DNA of 34,949 nucleotides from Oscillospiraceae bacterium. GTDB taxonomy: Bacteria; Bacillota; Clostridia; Oscillospirales; Acutalibacteraceae. Where the stretch lies: positions 1 through 34,949 of the forward strand of contig CADAUV010000009.1 of assembly GCA_902791235.1 (NCBI GenBank), in the 5' to 3' direction. Shown in pieces: positions 15,853 to 23,527 of the stretch. The notes below the pieces were generated by a model. The model saw only the letters and a program-made list of their open reading frames with translations. It had not been told where the DNA came from and ran no database searches. The number at the start of each line of letters is the position of its first letter. Positions within the stretch are counted from its first letter, which is position 1. The position numbers were made by a program, and so were the translations under genes.

Positions 15853-18150
15853 TTATGGATTTAAGCACGCACCTGAGCTGTTAAATCTGTAAGTCTTACC
15901 TTTATAGTAAAGATTTGCGGTGCGCATTGCGCCCGAGGACTCGAAGTAATACCACTTGTTTGATATTTTCTGCCAGCCTGTAACCATTGCGCCGCCCGAC
16001 TTGAAGTAATACCAGACACCGCCTATTTTCTGCCAACCCGTAACCATTGCGCCGCCTGACTTAAAGTAATACCAGACACCGCCGATTTTCTGCCAGCCCG
16101 TTACCATCTGACCGCCCGACTTGAAGTAATACCAAGTGCTGCCAATCTTCTGCCAGCCTGTTACCATCTGACCGCCGGATTTAAAGTAATACCAGTAGTT
16201 ACCGACCTTCTGCCAGCCTGTCTGCATTACGCCGCCGTCATCGAAATAGTACCACACGCCGCTTATCTGCTTCCAGCCCGTAACAGCGTTTCCGTCGCCG
16301 TCATAATAGCGCCATATGCCGTCCTCTTTATTCCAGCCCGTAATCTTCTGCACTGTGAGTGCGGTATAAAAAATTCTTGTGCCGCTGCCGTGAGAACCGA
16401 TTAAGCCGTCCTGTCCGTTAATCACACTGGTAGCACTTTTTGCTATCGCATAGCCCTCCTTCGGCTTGTACTCGACAGCGAAAACATAGGTATGCTCGTT
16501 CTGAAGTTTAGCGTCCGACGCAAGACGGTTTGTCGAATTTGCGTCAAACGGATTATCGGTATCATAAACGCCGTAAATTGATGTAGTAAAACTGTCAGCG
16601 CCTGCCTTTGCGGAAAGCGAGCTTACTGTCTTACCCGCATTAAGTCCGCTTATTACAGCAGGAAGCGAAGTGATTTCGGGAAGCGGCGGAACTGTAAAGT
16701 CATGAATTCTCACGGTATTCGTCGCGCCCTCTTCAGTGGCGACGGTCTTGCCCGTCTTAGCGTCCTTAAAGGTTACCGAAAAATCGTTTGCAGGAAAATA
16801 TCCGTTTTCGATTTCAAGATTTACTCCGCAGCGATAGGTTGTGTCAGCCTTGAAAACATCGTTACCATCAAGAAAATCTCCAAAGCTGTTTCCGACAAGC
16901 TCAACCCACCAGGTATCCTCCACGCTTACGCCGTCAGCCGTAACGGTTGCCTGCGAGGGTTTCCTGTTATACTCAGGAAATGTTAAATTCACCGTAATAC
17001 CGTGTACGGGAATCATACCGTTATCAAATACCGCCTTAACATTAACAGTATCAGCGCCCATAACAAAGGTTGTCTGCTTCGCGTAGTTGTCCTCAAGATA
17101 CACTCCGCCGCCGTTTACAACCCAGTAGGAAAACTCCCTTTCTTCAGGAACAACTGCGGTAACAGTTACGGTTTCACCAAAAGCCGCATAGTTCGGGTTT
17201 GCTATTCCGCCATCCACAAACACTTTCTGCTTACTCTGCTTATCAATAATCTGTATATCACGGGCGAAGGAAAGATTGCCCTGCGCATTGGCAAGAACCC
17301 AGCCTCCCGTTGCCTCATACCAGTAATACTTACCTGTTTTAGTCGTCGGGAAAGCGGTATTATACTCAGTCCCCTCAACAAATACATAACGCTTTAAATC
17401 AGGAGTGAAATTTGCAATATTTGCCTCGGACACTTCAACGCCCGAATTAAAGGTTGCGGAAGCGATAGTGAGGTTTGGAGATTCACAATGAAGCGAGCCG
17501 TAGCCGCTGTTTCCAAACTGCGTAATCATTCCGTCGCCGGTAACTGTTCTGAGCTTGACATTCTTACCAAGCGTAAGATATGCGTCGCCTAAAGCCGAAA
17601 CCGCAAAACTTGAAAGAGCGCTGATTGTGCCGCCCTCAATATTCACGGTTGAATTCTTATACGCCTTTACGGGCGAGCCGTAGCGCATTGTTGTAACATC
17701 CACATTCTCAATGCTGATATATGAATTATCGTTAGCTCTGAAAACGCCGCAGTCCGTCCTTGCGCTGTTGTTATAATTATAGAGCGTAATTGAGCCGTTC
17801 TGTACAGTAAGATTAGAATTATCGGAAGAATTAAAAAGCGCAGACTGCTTCGGCCACGCAGTATTGCTGTTATTGACAGTAAGAGAGTATCCGTTTAAAT
17901 CAATAAAAATATTGTCTTGCCCGTCAAGATTAAGCAAAAACAGATACGGCGAAAGCGGCTGATTACCGCCGTCGGGTATCGTATATTTTATATCTGCGTT
18001 CAGTACAATACTGCTATCATTTCTATTAACTGCGTTCCAAAGCTCCTGATAGGTGCTTACAGTTGTATCGGCGCTTGCCGTGAGCGCATAAGCCGAAAAT
18101 GTGCTTAAAGCCATAAGCAGTGCGAGGAAGATTGATAAAACCTTTTTCAT
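15853..18150 (-). CDS. Large secreted surface protein: beta-helix-like region plus wall-binding repeats
   Basis: The 765-residue protein has a signal peptide (MKKVLSIFLALLMALSTFSA, cleavage near ALTASA). Residues about 30-270 form a parallel-beta-helix-like region (IFIDLNGYSLTV, LTVQNGSITL, ISIENVDVTT, VNIEGGTISAL). Next comes an InlB-like bacterial repeat segment (FGETVTVTAVVPEEREFSYW, FVMGADTVNVKAVF), then two beta-rich segments of unknown type. From residue 605, seven 20-residue GWQKIGG-WYYFKSGG-type units lead to the cap YRFNSSGACLNP. Attachment to the cell wall or a glucan is inferred from the repeats. No catalytic residues are evident, so adhesion or ligand binding is the best guess. 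It has its own promoter and sits between the rplL and rimP operons. Confidence 0.8.
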   Translation of the reverse strand: MKKVLSIFLALLMALSTFSAYALTASADTTVSTYQELWNAVNRNDSSIVLNADIKYTIPDGGNQPLSPYLFLLNLDGQDNIFIDLNGYSLTVNNSNTAWPKQSALFNSSDNSNLTVQNGSITLYNYNNSARTDCGVFRANDNSYISIENVDVTTMRYGSPVKAYKNSTVNIEGGTISALSSFAVSALGDAYLTLGKNVKLRTVTGDGMITQFGNSGYGSLHCESPNLTIASATFNSGVEVSEANIANFTPDLKRYVFVEGTEYNTAFPTTKTGKYYWYEATGGWVLANAQGNLSFARDIQIIDKQSKQKVFVDGGIANPNYAAFGETVTVTAVVPEEREFSYWVVNGGGVYLEDNYAKQTTFVMGADTVNVKAVFDNGMIPVHGITVNLTFPEYNRKPSQATVTADGVSVEDTWWVELVGNSFGDFLDGNDVFKADTTYRCGVNLEIENGYFPANDFSVTFKDAKTGKTVATEEGATNTVRIHDFTVPPLPEITSLPAVISGLNAGKTVSSLSAKAGADSFTTSIYGVYDTDNPFDANSTNRLASDAKLQNEHTYVFAVEYKPKEGYAIAKSATSVINGQDGLIGSHGSGTRIFYTALTVQKITGWNKEDGIWRYYDGDGNAVTGWKQISGVWYYFDDGGVMQTGWQKVGNYWYYFKSGGQMVTGWQKIGSTWYYFKSGGQMVTGWQKIGGVWYYFKSGGAMVTGWQKIGGVWYYFKSGGAMVTGWQKISNKWYYFESSGAMRTANLYYKGKTYRFNSSGACLNP
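15961..16320 (-). repeat. 60-base tandem repeat array in the surface-protein gene
   Basis: Six consecutive 60-base units, exactly in phase, each encode one GW...WYYF wall-binding unit. The four units at 15961-16200 are very similar at base level (common core TCTGCCAGCC and AAGTAATACCA). The outer ones are more divergent, a pattern expected from recent unequal crossing-over or slippage. Confidence 0.9.
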
Positions 18151-18193
18151 TTTTTCTCTCCTTTCTTTTCAGGTAAACCTGTTTTCACCTTAA

Positions 18194-18222
18194 ATATAAC
18201 ATAATAATATATTCAAAGTCAA
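18194..18222 (-). promoter_or_regulatory. Promoter of the large surface-protein gene
   Basis: TTGACT (18217-18222), 17 bases, TTATAT (18194-18199) on the minus strand, 43 bases before the ATG. The 5' leader also has a short inverted repeat CAGGT/ACCTG at 18170-18181. Confidence 0.5.
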
Positions 18223-18321
18223 TCATATTGGACGCTTGCATAATACTTCGTCCGATTTCGCTTTTCAGCCATCAGTCCATCAATGTTAATTCAAGATACA
18301 TTTTCACAAAAATAAAATAAA

Positions 18322-18347
18322 AAAGGCTATCCTTCGGGATAGCCTTT
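18322..18347 (-). terminator. Terminator after rplL
   Basis: An 11-base stem (AAAGGCTATCC with GGATAGCCTTT) capped by a four-base loop (TTCG as written, CGAA in the minus-strand RNA), followed on the minus strand by a T-rich run. It ends the rplJ-rplL transcript 21 bases after the stop codon. Confidence 0.92.
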
Positions 18348-18368
18348 AAAACGATTTGGTAAGATAGC

Positions 18369-18749
18369 TTACTTAAGCTCAACAGTTGCGCCAGCCTCTT
18401 CAATCTTAGCCTTAAGCTCCTCAGCCTCTGCTGCAGGAACACCCTCCTTGATAGGACCGGGAGCGCCGTCAACAACAGCCTTTGCTTCCTTAAGACCAAG
18501 GCCTGTAGCCTCTTTAACAGCCTTAACAACCTGAATCTTGTTTGCGCCAACCTCAGCAAGGATTACATCAAACTCTGACTTCTCCTCTGCTGCGCCTGCT
18601 GCGCCGCCGTCTGCAGGTGCTGCTACTGCTACTGCAGCTGCTGCACTTACGCCGAACTCTTCTTCTACTGCTGATACGAGCTCTGAAAGCTCAAGAACTG
18701 TGAGAGCCTTAAGCTCTTCAACAATTGCTGTAACTTTTTCTGATGCCAT
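18369..18749 (-). CDS. rplL: 50S ribosomal protein L7/L12
   Basis: A 126-residue L7/L12: N-terminal dimerisation domain ([20 protein letters not shown]), Ala/Gly-rich hinge (about 35-55), and C-terminal factor-binding domain with [20 protein letters not shown] and [15 protein letters not shown]. It forms the ribosome stalk on L10 and recruits GTPase factors. It follows rplJ by 50 bases and is followed by a terminator, not by rpoB. Confidence 0.98.
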   Translation of the reverse strand: MASEKVTAIVEELKALTVLELSELVSAVEEEFGVSAAAAVAVAAPADGGAAGAAEEKSEFDVILAEVGANKIQVVKAVKEATGLGLKEAKAVVDGAPGPIKEGVPAAEAEELKAKIEEAGATVELK

Positions 18750-18799
18750 TTTAATTTCCTCCGTAAATATTTAGTATAAAATGCTTTTTGTTTCGCTGA

Positions 18800-19465
18800 T
18801 TACTCAGCCTCTGTTTCTGCAGGTGCATCCTCAGCGGGAGCCTCTTCTGCAGGTGCTTCCTCTGCAGGAGCCTCTGCCGGTGCGCTCTCCTCTACGGGAG
18901 CCTCTGCTGTTTCTTCAGCGGGTGCTTCAGCCTCAGCCTCTTCTGCTTTTTCAGCAGGCTCACAAGCCTCAACTCCGCCCTTGTCAACGATTGCCTGTAC
19001 AGCGCGAGCAAATGCTGCGATAGGTGCGTTGAATACGCTGCAAACAGTTGCGAGAAGAACCTCTCTTGAAGGAAGCTTTGCAAGAGCAACGAGCTTCTCA
19101 AGTGAGATAACCTCGCCATCAAGATAACCGCTCTTTAATGAGAAATTATCGTGTGTATCAGCGTACTTCTGAAGAATTCTTGCAGATGCAACATAGTCAT
19201 CTGCTGATGTAGCGATTGCTGTTGTACCCTCAAGAACGGCGTCAAGTCCCTCAAGACCTGCATCCTTAGCCGCTCTTTCAAGAATAGTGTTCTTAACAAC
19301 AGTGTACTCAACGCCTGCTTCACGAAGCTCACGGCGGAGCTTTGTATCGTCAGCAACATTGATACCCTTGTAGTCAACAACTACGCCTGCGCAAGAACCC
19401 TTGATTCTCTCGGAAAGGTCAGCAACCATCTGCTTTTTCTTTTCAAGAACTGCTACACTTGGCAT
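18800..19465 (-). CDS. rplJ: 50S ribosomal protein L10 with an acidic Ala/Glu/Pro tail
   Basis: The 221-residue protein anchors L7/L12 to the ribosome. Residues 1-167 are an ordinary L10 (GVVVDYKGINVADDTKLRRE, YTVVKNTILERAA, GTTAIATSADD, and the C-terminal helix NAPIAAFARAVQAIV that binds L7/L12). From residue 168 follows a 54-residue low-complexity tail of APAEE-type repeats ending PAETEAE, absent from typical L10 (about 165-175 residues). There is a full L10 leader upstream and a strong ribosome binding site. Confidence 0.96.
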   Translation of the reverse strand: MPSVAVLEKKKQMVADLSERIKGSCAGVVVDYKGINVADDTKLRRELREAGVEYTVVKNTILERAAKDAGLEGLDAVLEGTTAIATSADDYVASARILQKYADTHDNFSLKSGYLDGEVISLEKLVALAKLPSREVLLATVCSVFNAPIAAFARAVQAIVDKGGVEACEPAEKAEEAEAEAPAEETAEAPVEESAPAEAPAEEAPAEEAPAEDAPAETEAE

Positions 19466-19665
19466 TGTCTTACCTCCGTTTTTAATTTTGCCTTACAAAG
19501 TAAGGACTTCGGAGCTGTTTATCCAAAAATAAAGTGCATCCCGAAACCTCGGAATGCACATAACATTACTAAATAACAAAGTTATCTGAATGCTCATTCC
19601 TCGGCAGGCGAAGGTGTATCCACCCTACTTACGCCATTGGCACCTACTGTCTTTGGTTGAACAGC
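19466..19665 (-). ncRNA. Ribosomal protein L10 leader
   Basis: The 5' untranslated RNA of rplJ carries the conserved L10-leader core: on the minus strand AAAGACAGTAGGTGCC, then GGCGTAAGTAGGGTGG and CCTTCGCCTGCCGAGG. An attenuator-like hairpin and a hairpin near the ribosome binding site follow. The L10(L12) complex binds such leaders to lower its own synthesis. Confidence 0.9.
19534..19559 (-). terminator. Attenuator hairpin inside the L10 leader
   Basis: GTGCATTCCG pairs with CGGGATGCAC (one mismatch) and is followed on the minus strand by TTTATTTTT. It is placed as a conditional terminator downstream of the L10-binding core. Confidence 0.75.
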
Positions 19666-19671
19666 TTCACT

Positions 19672-19700
19672 ATTATATAATAGGTTTATATAATTGTCAA
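19672..19700 (-). promoter_or_regulatory. Consensus promoter of rplJ-rplL
   Basis: TTGACA (19695-19700), 17 bases, TATAAT (19672-19677) on the minus strand, just after the rplA stop and before the L10 leader. Confidence 0.9.
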
Positions 19701-19712
19701 GAGTTTTTTTAC

Positions 19713-20420
19713 TTACTCTGCAGATGCAGCGGAGCCGCACTTGTTCGGGTTAATCTTGATGCCGGGGCCCATTGTTGAAGCCACTGCAACAGATTTGAGA
19801 TACTGACCCTTTGCAGCCTCAGGCTTAGCCTTGATGATAGCGTCAAGGAGAGCGTTGAAGTTCTCAAAGAGCTTATCAGTACCGAAGGAAGCCTTGCCGA
19901 TTGGGCAGTGAATAATGTTTGTCTTGTCAAGACGGTACTCAATCTTACCTGCCTTTGCCTCCTGAACAGCCTTAGCAACATCCATTGTTACTGTGCCTGC
20001 CTTCGGTGAAGGCATAAGACCACGGGGACCGAGAACCTTACCGAGACGGCCAACGAAGCCCATCATATCGGGTGATGCGATAGCAACATCGAATTCCATC
20101 CAGCCGCCCTGAATCTTCTGTACAAGGTCAGCGTCGCCGACAACATCAGCGCCTGCCTCCTCTGCGGCTTTAGCAAGGTCGCCCTTTGCAAATACTGCAA
20201 CTCTTACATCCTTACCTGTACCGTTAGGAAGAACAACTGCGCCACGAACCTGCTGGTCAGCATGACGGGAGTCAACGCCAAGACGGATATGAGCCTCAAT
20301 AGTCTCATCAAACTTAGCTGTTGCTGTCTTGATTGAAAGCTCAAGAGCTTCCTTAGTGTCATATAAATTTGTACGGTCAATTAACTTTGCACCGTCTGTA
20401 TATTTCTTTCCGTGTTTCAT
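19713..20420 (-). CDS. rplA: 50S ribosomal protein L1
   Basis: A 235-residue L1: [20 protein letters not shown], the [17 protein letters not shown] segment, [20 protein letters not shown] and the final GPGIKINP. It forms the mobile L1 stalk and also represses its own mRNA. It follows rplK by 48 bases, and that gap carries an L1-site look-alike. Confidence 0.98.
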   Translation of the reverse strand: MKHGKKYTDGAKLIDRTNLYDTKEALELSIKTATAKFDETIEAHIRLGVDSRHADQQVRGAVVLPNGTGKDVRVAVFAKGDLAKAAEEAGADVVGDADLVQKIQGGWMEFDVAIASPDMMGFVGRLGKVLGPRGLMPSPKAGTVTMDVAKAVQEAKAGKIEYRLDKTNIIHCPIGKASFGTDKLFENFNALLDAIIKAKPEAAKGQYLKSVAVASTMGPGIKINPNKCGSAASAE

Positions 20421-20435
20421 TTAAAATTACCTCCA

Positions 20436-20461
20436 GTGGTTAAATCGGATATTCCTCCCAC
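20436..20461 (-). promoter_or_regulatory. Putative L1-binding site before rplA
   Basis: Minus-strand RNA reads GUGGGAG, a small GGA/UCC hairpin, then GAUUUAACCAC. This resembles the L1 site of 23S rRNA (GGUGGGAG ... GAAAUACCAC), where the GUGG and CCAC ends pair. It overlaps the translation start region of rplA. Confidence 0.5.
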
Positions 20462-20468
20462 AAGGGAA

Positions 20469-20894
20469 TTAGTCTTCTACTACAATACCCATGCTGCGTG
20501 CTGTACCTGCAATCATTGACATAGCAGACTCAAGTGAAGCTGCGTTGAGGTCAGGCATCTTTGTTTCTGCAATCTTCTGTACATCTGCCTTAGAGATTGT
20601 AGCAACCTTATCCTTATTAGGCACGCCCGATGCCTTGTCAATACCGCAAGCCTTCTTGATAAGAACAGCTGCAGGCGGTGTCTTTGTGATGAATGTAAAT
20701 GAACGGTCCTCATATACTGTGATTACAACAGGAATAATAAGACCTGCGTCATTCTTGGTTCTCTCGTTGAACTCCTTTGTGAATGACATAATGTTTACGC
20801 CGTGCTGACCGAGTGCAGGACCAACAGGCGGTGCCGGGGTAGCTTTTCCGGCAGGAATCTGAAGTTTAATTAAACCTACTACCTTCTGTGCCAT
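20469..20894 (-). CDS. rplK: 50S ribosomal protein L11
   Basis: A 141-residue L11 with the Pro-rich N-terminus [20 protein letters not shown], the [15 protein letters not shown] helix and the C-terminal rRNA-binding domain ending [13 protein letters not shown]. It binds the GTPase-centre RNA and is needed for the stringent response on ribosomes. It lies between nusG and rplA as usual. Confidence 0.98.
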   Translation of the reverse strand: MAQKVVGLIKLQIPAGKATPAPPVGPALGQHGVNIMSFTKEFNERTKNDAGLIIPVVITVYEDRSFTFITKTPPAAVLIKKACGIDKASGVPNKDKVATISKADVQKIAETKMPDLNAASLESAMSMIAGTARSMGIVVED

Positions 20895-20914
20895 AATAAT
20901 TTCCTCCTAAAATT

Positions 20915-20945
20915 GTGGTAAATGGCGAGATAAAATCTCTCCCAC
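20915..20945 (-). promoter_or_regulatory. Putative L1-binding site before rplK
   Basis: Minus-strand RNA: GUGGGAGAGAUUUUAUCUC, then GCCAUUUACCAC. The GUGG/CCAC ends pair, an inner GAGAU/AUCUC hairpin forms, and the pattern mimics the 23S rRNA L1 site. It is a second copy of the arrangement seen before rplA. Confidence 0.55.
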
Positions 20946-21009
20946 CGCTTATGACGGACGGCAAATCCGCGCTAAGCGATAATAAGCAGATATACTGCTG
21001 ATTACTGAA

Positions 21010-21534
21010 TTAATCCTCGACCTTTTCAAGCTGGCCAAGCTCGAACTCAACCTTGTTCTCCCTGCCGAACATTGATACGGTAACCTCAACATTGTTGTTC
21101 TCCGCGTCAATTCTGTTAACAGTACCCGAGAAGCCCTCGAGAGGACCGTCGATAACATTAACAAGGTCGCCGACAGCGTACTTAACCTCTACGCTGACTC
21201 TTTCAAGGCTGTTCTTTCTGACCTCTTCATCGGTCAGCGGCATCGGGTCGCCCTCAGGACCAACAAAGCCCGTGCAACCGCGGATGTCCTTAACAATATG
21301 CCAGCTGTCGTCAGTCATTACCATCTTGACGAAAACATAGCCCGGCATAAGCTTTCTCTGATATTCCTTCTTAGTGCCGTCGTCCTTAACCTCAACAACA
21401 GTTTCGGTAGGGATTACAACCTCCTGAATCAAATCATGGAGATTGCGGTTTTCAACGACTATCTGAATATCGCTTGCAACTTTATTTTCATAACCTGAAA
21501 ATGTGTGTGCAACATACCACTTTGCCTCTTCCAT
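21010..21534 (-). CDS. nusG: Transcription elongation/antitermination factor NusG
   Basis: A 174-residue NusG with NGN domain (EEAKWYVAHTFSGYENKVAS, LMPGYVFVKMVM, VRGCTGFVG-like segment) and KOW domain (GDLVNVIDGPLEGFSGTVNR). It binds RNA polymerase and links it to ribosomes or pausing signals. It sits between secE and rplK, the standard order. Confidence 0.98.
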   Translation of the reverse strand: MEEAKWYVAHTFSGYENKVASDIQIVVENRNLHDLIQEVVIPTETVVEVKDDGTKKEYQRKLMPGYVFVKMVMTDDSWHIVKDIRGCTGFVGPEGDPMPLTDEEVRKNSLERVSVEVKYAVGDLVNVIDGPLEGFSGTVNRIDAENNNVEVTVSMFGRENKVEFELGQLEKVED

Positions 21535-21579
21535 AAACTGCCTCCCAAATAATTAGTAATATAACTGAGTCAAATATAA

Positions 21580-22002
21580 TTATTCGGCAGTCTCAGCGCC
21601 GTCCTCTGCCTGTGCTGCAGCGTCTGCGTCAGCATTTGTATCAGCCTCATCCTGTGCGTCGGCAATTGCGTCTGCAAGAGCATTTTCATTCTGCTCAACA
21701 GAAGCGGCAGTCGTTGTAGGCTTTAAATTCTTGATAGCGCCCATACCCTGTGTGAGTGCGGTATCGACAACAAAGATTGCAAGGCCTGCGATAAATACAA
21801 CGATAAGAACGATGATTGTATTTTTAACAACTTCCTTACCCTTTGCCCAGACAACCTTCTTGCCCTCTGCCTTAACGCTCTTGAAAAAGGTAACAATGGA
21901 CTTGAACGGATTTTTCTTGTTCTTCTTTACAGGCTTCTTTGCTTTTGCATCAGCCTTTTTCTCAGCCTTAGCCTGCTCTGAAGTCTTTTTCTCTTCAGCC
22001 AT
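21580..22002 (-). CDS. secE: Preprotein translocase subunit SecE with an acidic C-terminal tail
   Basis: The 140-residue protein has a Lys-rich cytoplasmic N-terminus (1-35), the SecE amphipathic segment (FFKSVKAEGKKVVWAKGKEV, 39-58) and one transmembrane helix (62-80). The usual SecE ends soon after. Here about 45 more residues follow (95-140), rich in Ala, Asp, Glu and Asn, with the SecE topology placing them outside the membrane. It is part of rpmG-secE-nusG. Confidence 0.93.
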   Translation of the reverse strand: MAEEKKTSEQAKAEKKADAKAKKPVKKNKKNPFKSIVTFFKSVKAEGKKVVWAKGKEVVKNTIIVLIVVFIAGLAIFVVDTALTQGMGAIKNLKPTTTAASVEQNENALADAIADAQDEADTNADADAAAQAEDGAETAE

Positions 22003-22014
22003 TTTGTCCTCCCG

Positions 22015-22164
22015 TTACTTTGTCTCCCTGTGGAGAGTGTGCTTCTTGCAGAATGGGCAGTACTTATTAATCTCAAGCCTGTCCGGTGTGTTCTTCTTGT
22101 TTTTCATTGTGTTGTAGTTTCTTTGTTTGCATTCAGTGCAAGCTAAGGTAATCTTAACTCTCAT
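22015..22164 (-). CDS. rpmG: 50S ribosomal protein L33 (zinc-binding form)
   Basis: The 49-residue protein [12 protein letters not shown] has two CxxC pairs (CTEC and CPFC), the C+ form of L33. The start at 22164 is preceded by GGAGGTG. It begins the rpmG-secE-nusG-rplK-rplA transcript and is 12 bases from secE. Confidence 0.96.
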   Translation of the reverse strand: MRVKITLACTECKQRNYNTMKNKKNTPDRLEINKYCPFCKKHTLHRETK

Positions 22165-22302
22165 AAATAGCACCTCCATTAAAATTTCGATAATTCGGTA
22201 CGGCAACGCCGTTCCCAATCTCCCTCTCAGAATCACTACAAAATTCGCAGAGCAAAAAAATAAAGCCCATCGGCTCACTTTCACCCTTTTTGAGGTATCC
22301 CT

Positions 22303-22331
22303 AATATATCACAGTGTCAAGACTCAGTCAA
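22303..22331 (-). promoter_or_regulatory. Promoter of rpmG-secE-nusG
   Basis: TTGACT (22326-22331), 17 bases, TATATT (22303-22308) on the minus strand. It leaves a leader of about 130 bases before rpmG in which no known motif was recognised. Confidence 0.6.
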
Positions 22332-22350
22332 GGCTTTTTTCAAAAAAAAT

Positions 22351-22379
22351 TTGCATTTACGCATTTTTTATATTATTAT
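22351..22379 (+). promoter_or_regulatory. Possible promoter of the plus-strand flavoprotein genes
   Basis: TTGCAT (22351-22356), 17 bases, TATTAT (22374-22379), 38 bases before the start codon and divergent from the rpmG promoter. Confidence 0.45.
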
Positions 22380-22417
22380 ATTAGGGACATTACTACAAGT
22401 TGTGTACGGGTGACGGT

Positions 22418-23527
22418 ATGAACACAATTATTATAGGCGCAGGCGCAAGCGGACTTGCCTGTGCGATAAGCTTAAAAAAGAATATGCCGGGCTGTGAGGT
22501 AACCGTGCTTGAAAGGCTCTCTCAGGCAGGCAGGAAAATACTTGCGACGGGAAACGGCAGATGCAACCTCTCAAACACAAAGGCGGAGCACTGCGATAAG
22601 GTGCTTGAATTTTTCAGCGAAATCGGACTTGTTACAAGAACCGACAGCGAGGGCAGGATTTATCCTTATTCTAATCAGGCTGCTACCGTAACAGAGCTTC
22701 TTCTCAGGGAATGTGAAAGGCTTGGCGTTGAGATAATCACCGACTGTACGGTTACGGGAATTGACAGTATGCTCTGCGTTGAAAGCGAGAGCGGTATTTT
22801 TTCAGCCGACTGCGTTGTTATCGCCGCAGGTGGCAGGGCTCAGAGCGCTCTCGGCTCCGACGGAAGCGGATATGAGCTTTTAAAGAAGCTCGGACACAGC
22901 ATCACTCCGCTCTACCCCTCCCTTGTTCAGCTCACCTCGCCGAGTAAACATCCGAGGGCTCTCAGCGGGCTGAGAGTAAAATGCAATATGAAAATACTCC
23001 TTGACGGCGAAGCCGTAAAAAGCGAGTACGGCGAGGTGCTTTTCACCGATTACGGATTAAGCGGAATTGTAACGATGAATCTTTCGGACGCCGTTTCACG
23101 GAATTTCCTGAGCGATAATCCGAAAAAATGTATTGCCGAGCTTGACCTCATACCCGATATGAACGAGGAGGAAATTGCAAAATATATAAACCGTTACAAA
23201 AACCTCGACGGTATACTCGGCAAAAGACTTGCCGATATTATTTCAAAACAGGCTGAGGGCGACAGCGCAAGGTTTGCAAAATACGCAAAGCACTGGCGCC
23301 TGATAATTAACGGAACAAAGGGTTACGCCCACGCGCAGATTACGGGCGGCGGAGCAAAGCTTTGCGAATTTGACGGATGTGCCTCAAAGCTCTGCGACGG
23401 AGTTTACGCCTGCGGCGAGATACTCGACAGGCAGTTTGAATGCGGCGGCTACAACCTTAACCACGCATGGTACAGCGGTATAAAAACAGCGGAAGAAATT
23501 ACGGAAAAATACAATGATAAGAATTAA
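22418..23527 (+). CDS. HI0933/BaiN-family flavoprotein
   Basis: The 369-residue protein starts with the FAD-binding Rossmann motif IIIGAGASGLACAI (residues 4-17). It continues with the family segments RKILATGNGRCNLSN, VVIAAGGRAQSALGSDGSGY and, near the C-terminus, TGGGAKLCEF and AGEILD-like CGEILDRQFECGGYNL. This is the COG2081 (HI0933-like) group; some members act in bile-acid reduction (BaiN), but the substrate of this one is unknown. I chose the ATG at 22418, right before the Rossmann fold; its ribosome binding site is weak. The last 14 bases overlap the next gene. Confidence 0.88.
   Translation: MNTIIIGAGASGLACAISLKKNMPGCEVTVLERLSQAGRKILATGNGRCNLSNTKAEHCDKVLEFFSEIGLVTRTDSEGRIYPYSNQAATVTELLLRECERLGVEIITDCTVTGIDSMLCVESESGIFSADCVVIAAGGRAQSALGSDGSGYELLKKLGHSITPLYPSLVQLTSPSKHPRALSGLRVKCNMKILLDGEAVKSEYGEVLFTDYGLSGIVTMNLSDAVSRNFLSDNPKKCIAELDLIPDMNEEEIAKYINRYKNLDGILGKRLADIISKQAEGDSARFAKYAKHWRLIINGTKGYAHAQITGGGAKLCEFDGCASKLCDGVYACGEILDRQFECGGYNLNHAWYSGIKTAEEITEKYNDKN

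Noticed and set aside
15961..16320. 60-base repeats read as a CRISPR or satellite
   Set aside because: The units have no spacers and each encodes one wall-binding unit in frame.
22165..22300. tRNA gene in the leader of rpmG
   Set aside because: A tRNA-Trp is sometimes found in this cluster, but no cloverleaf or TTCGANNC T-loop in a proper setting could be found.
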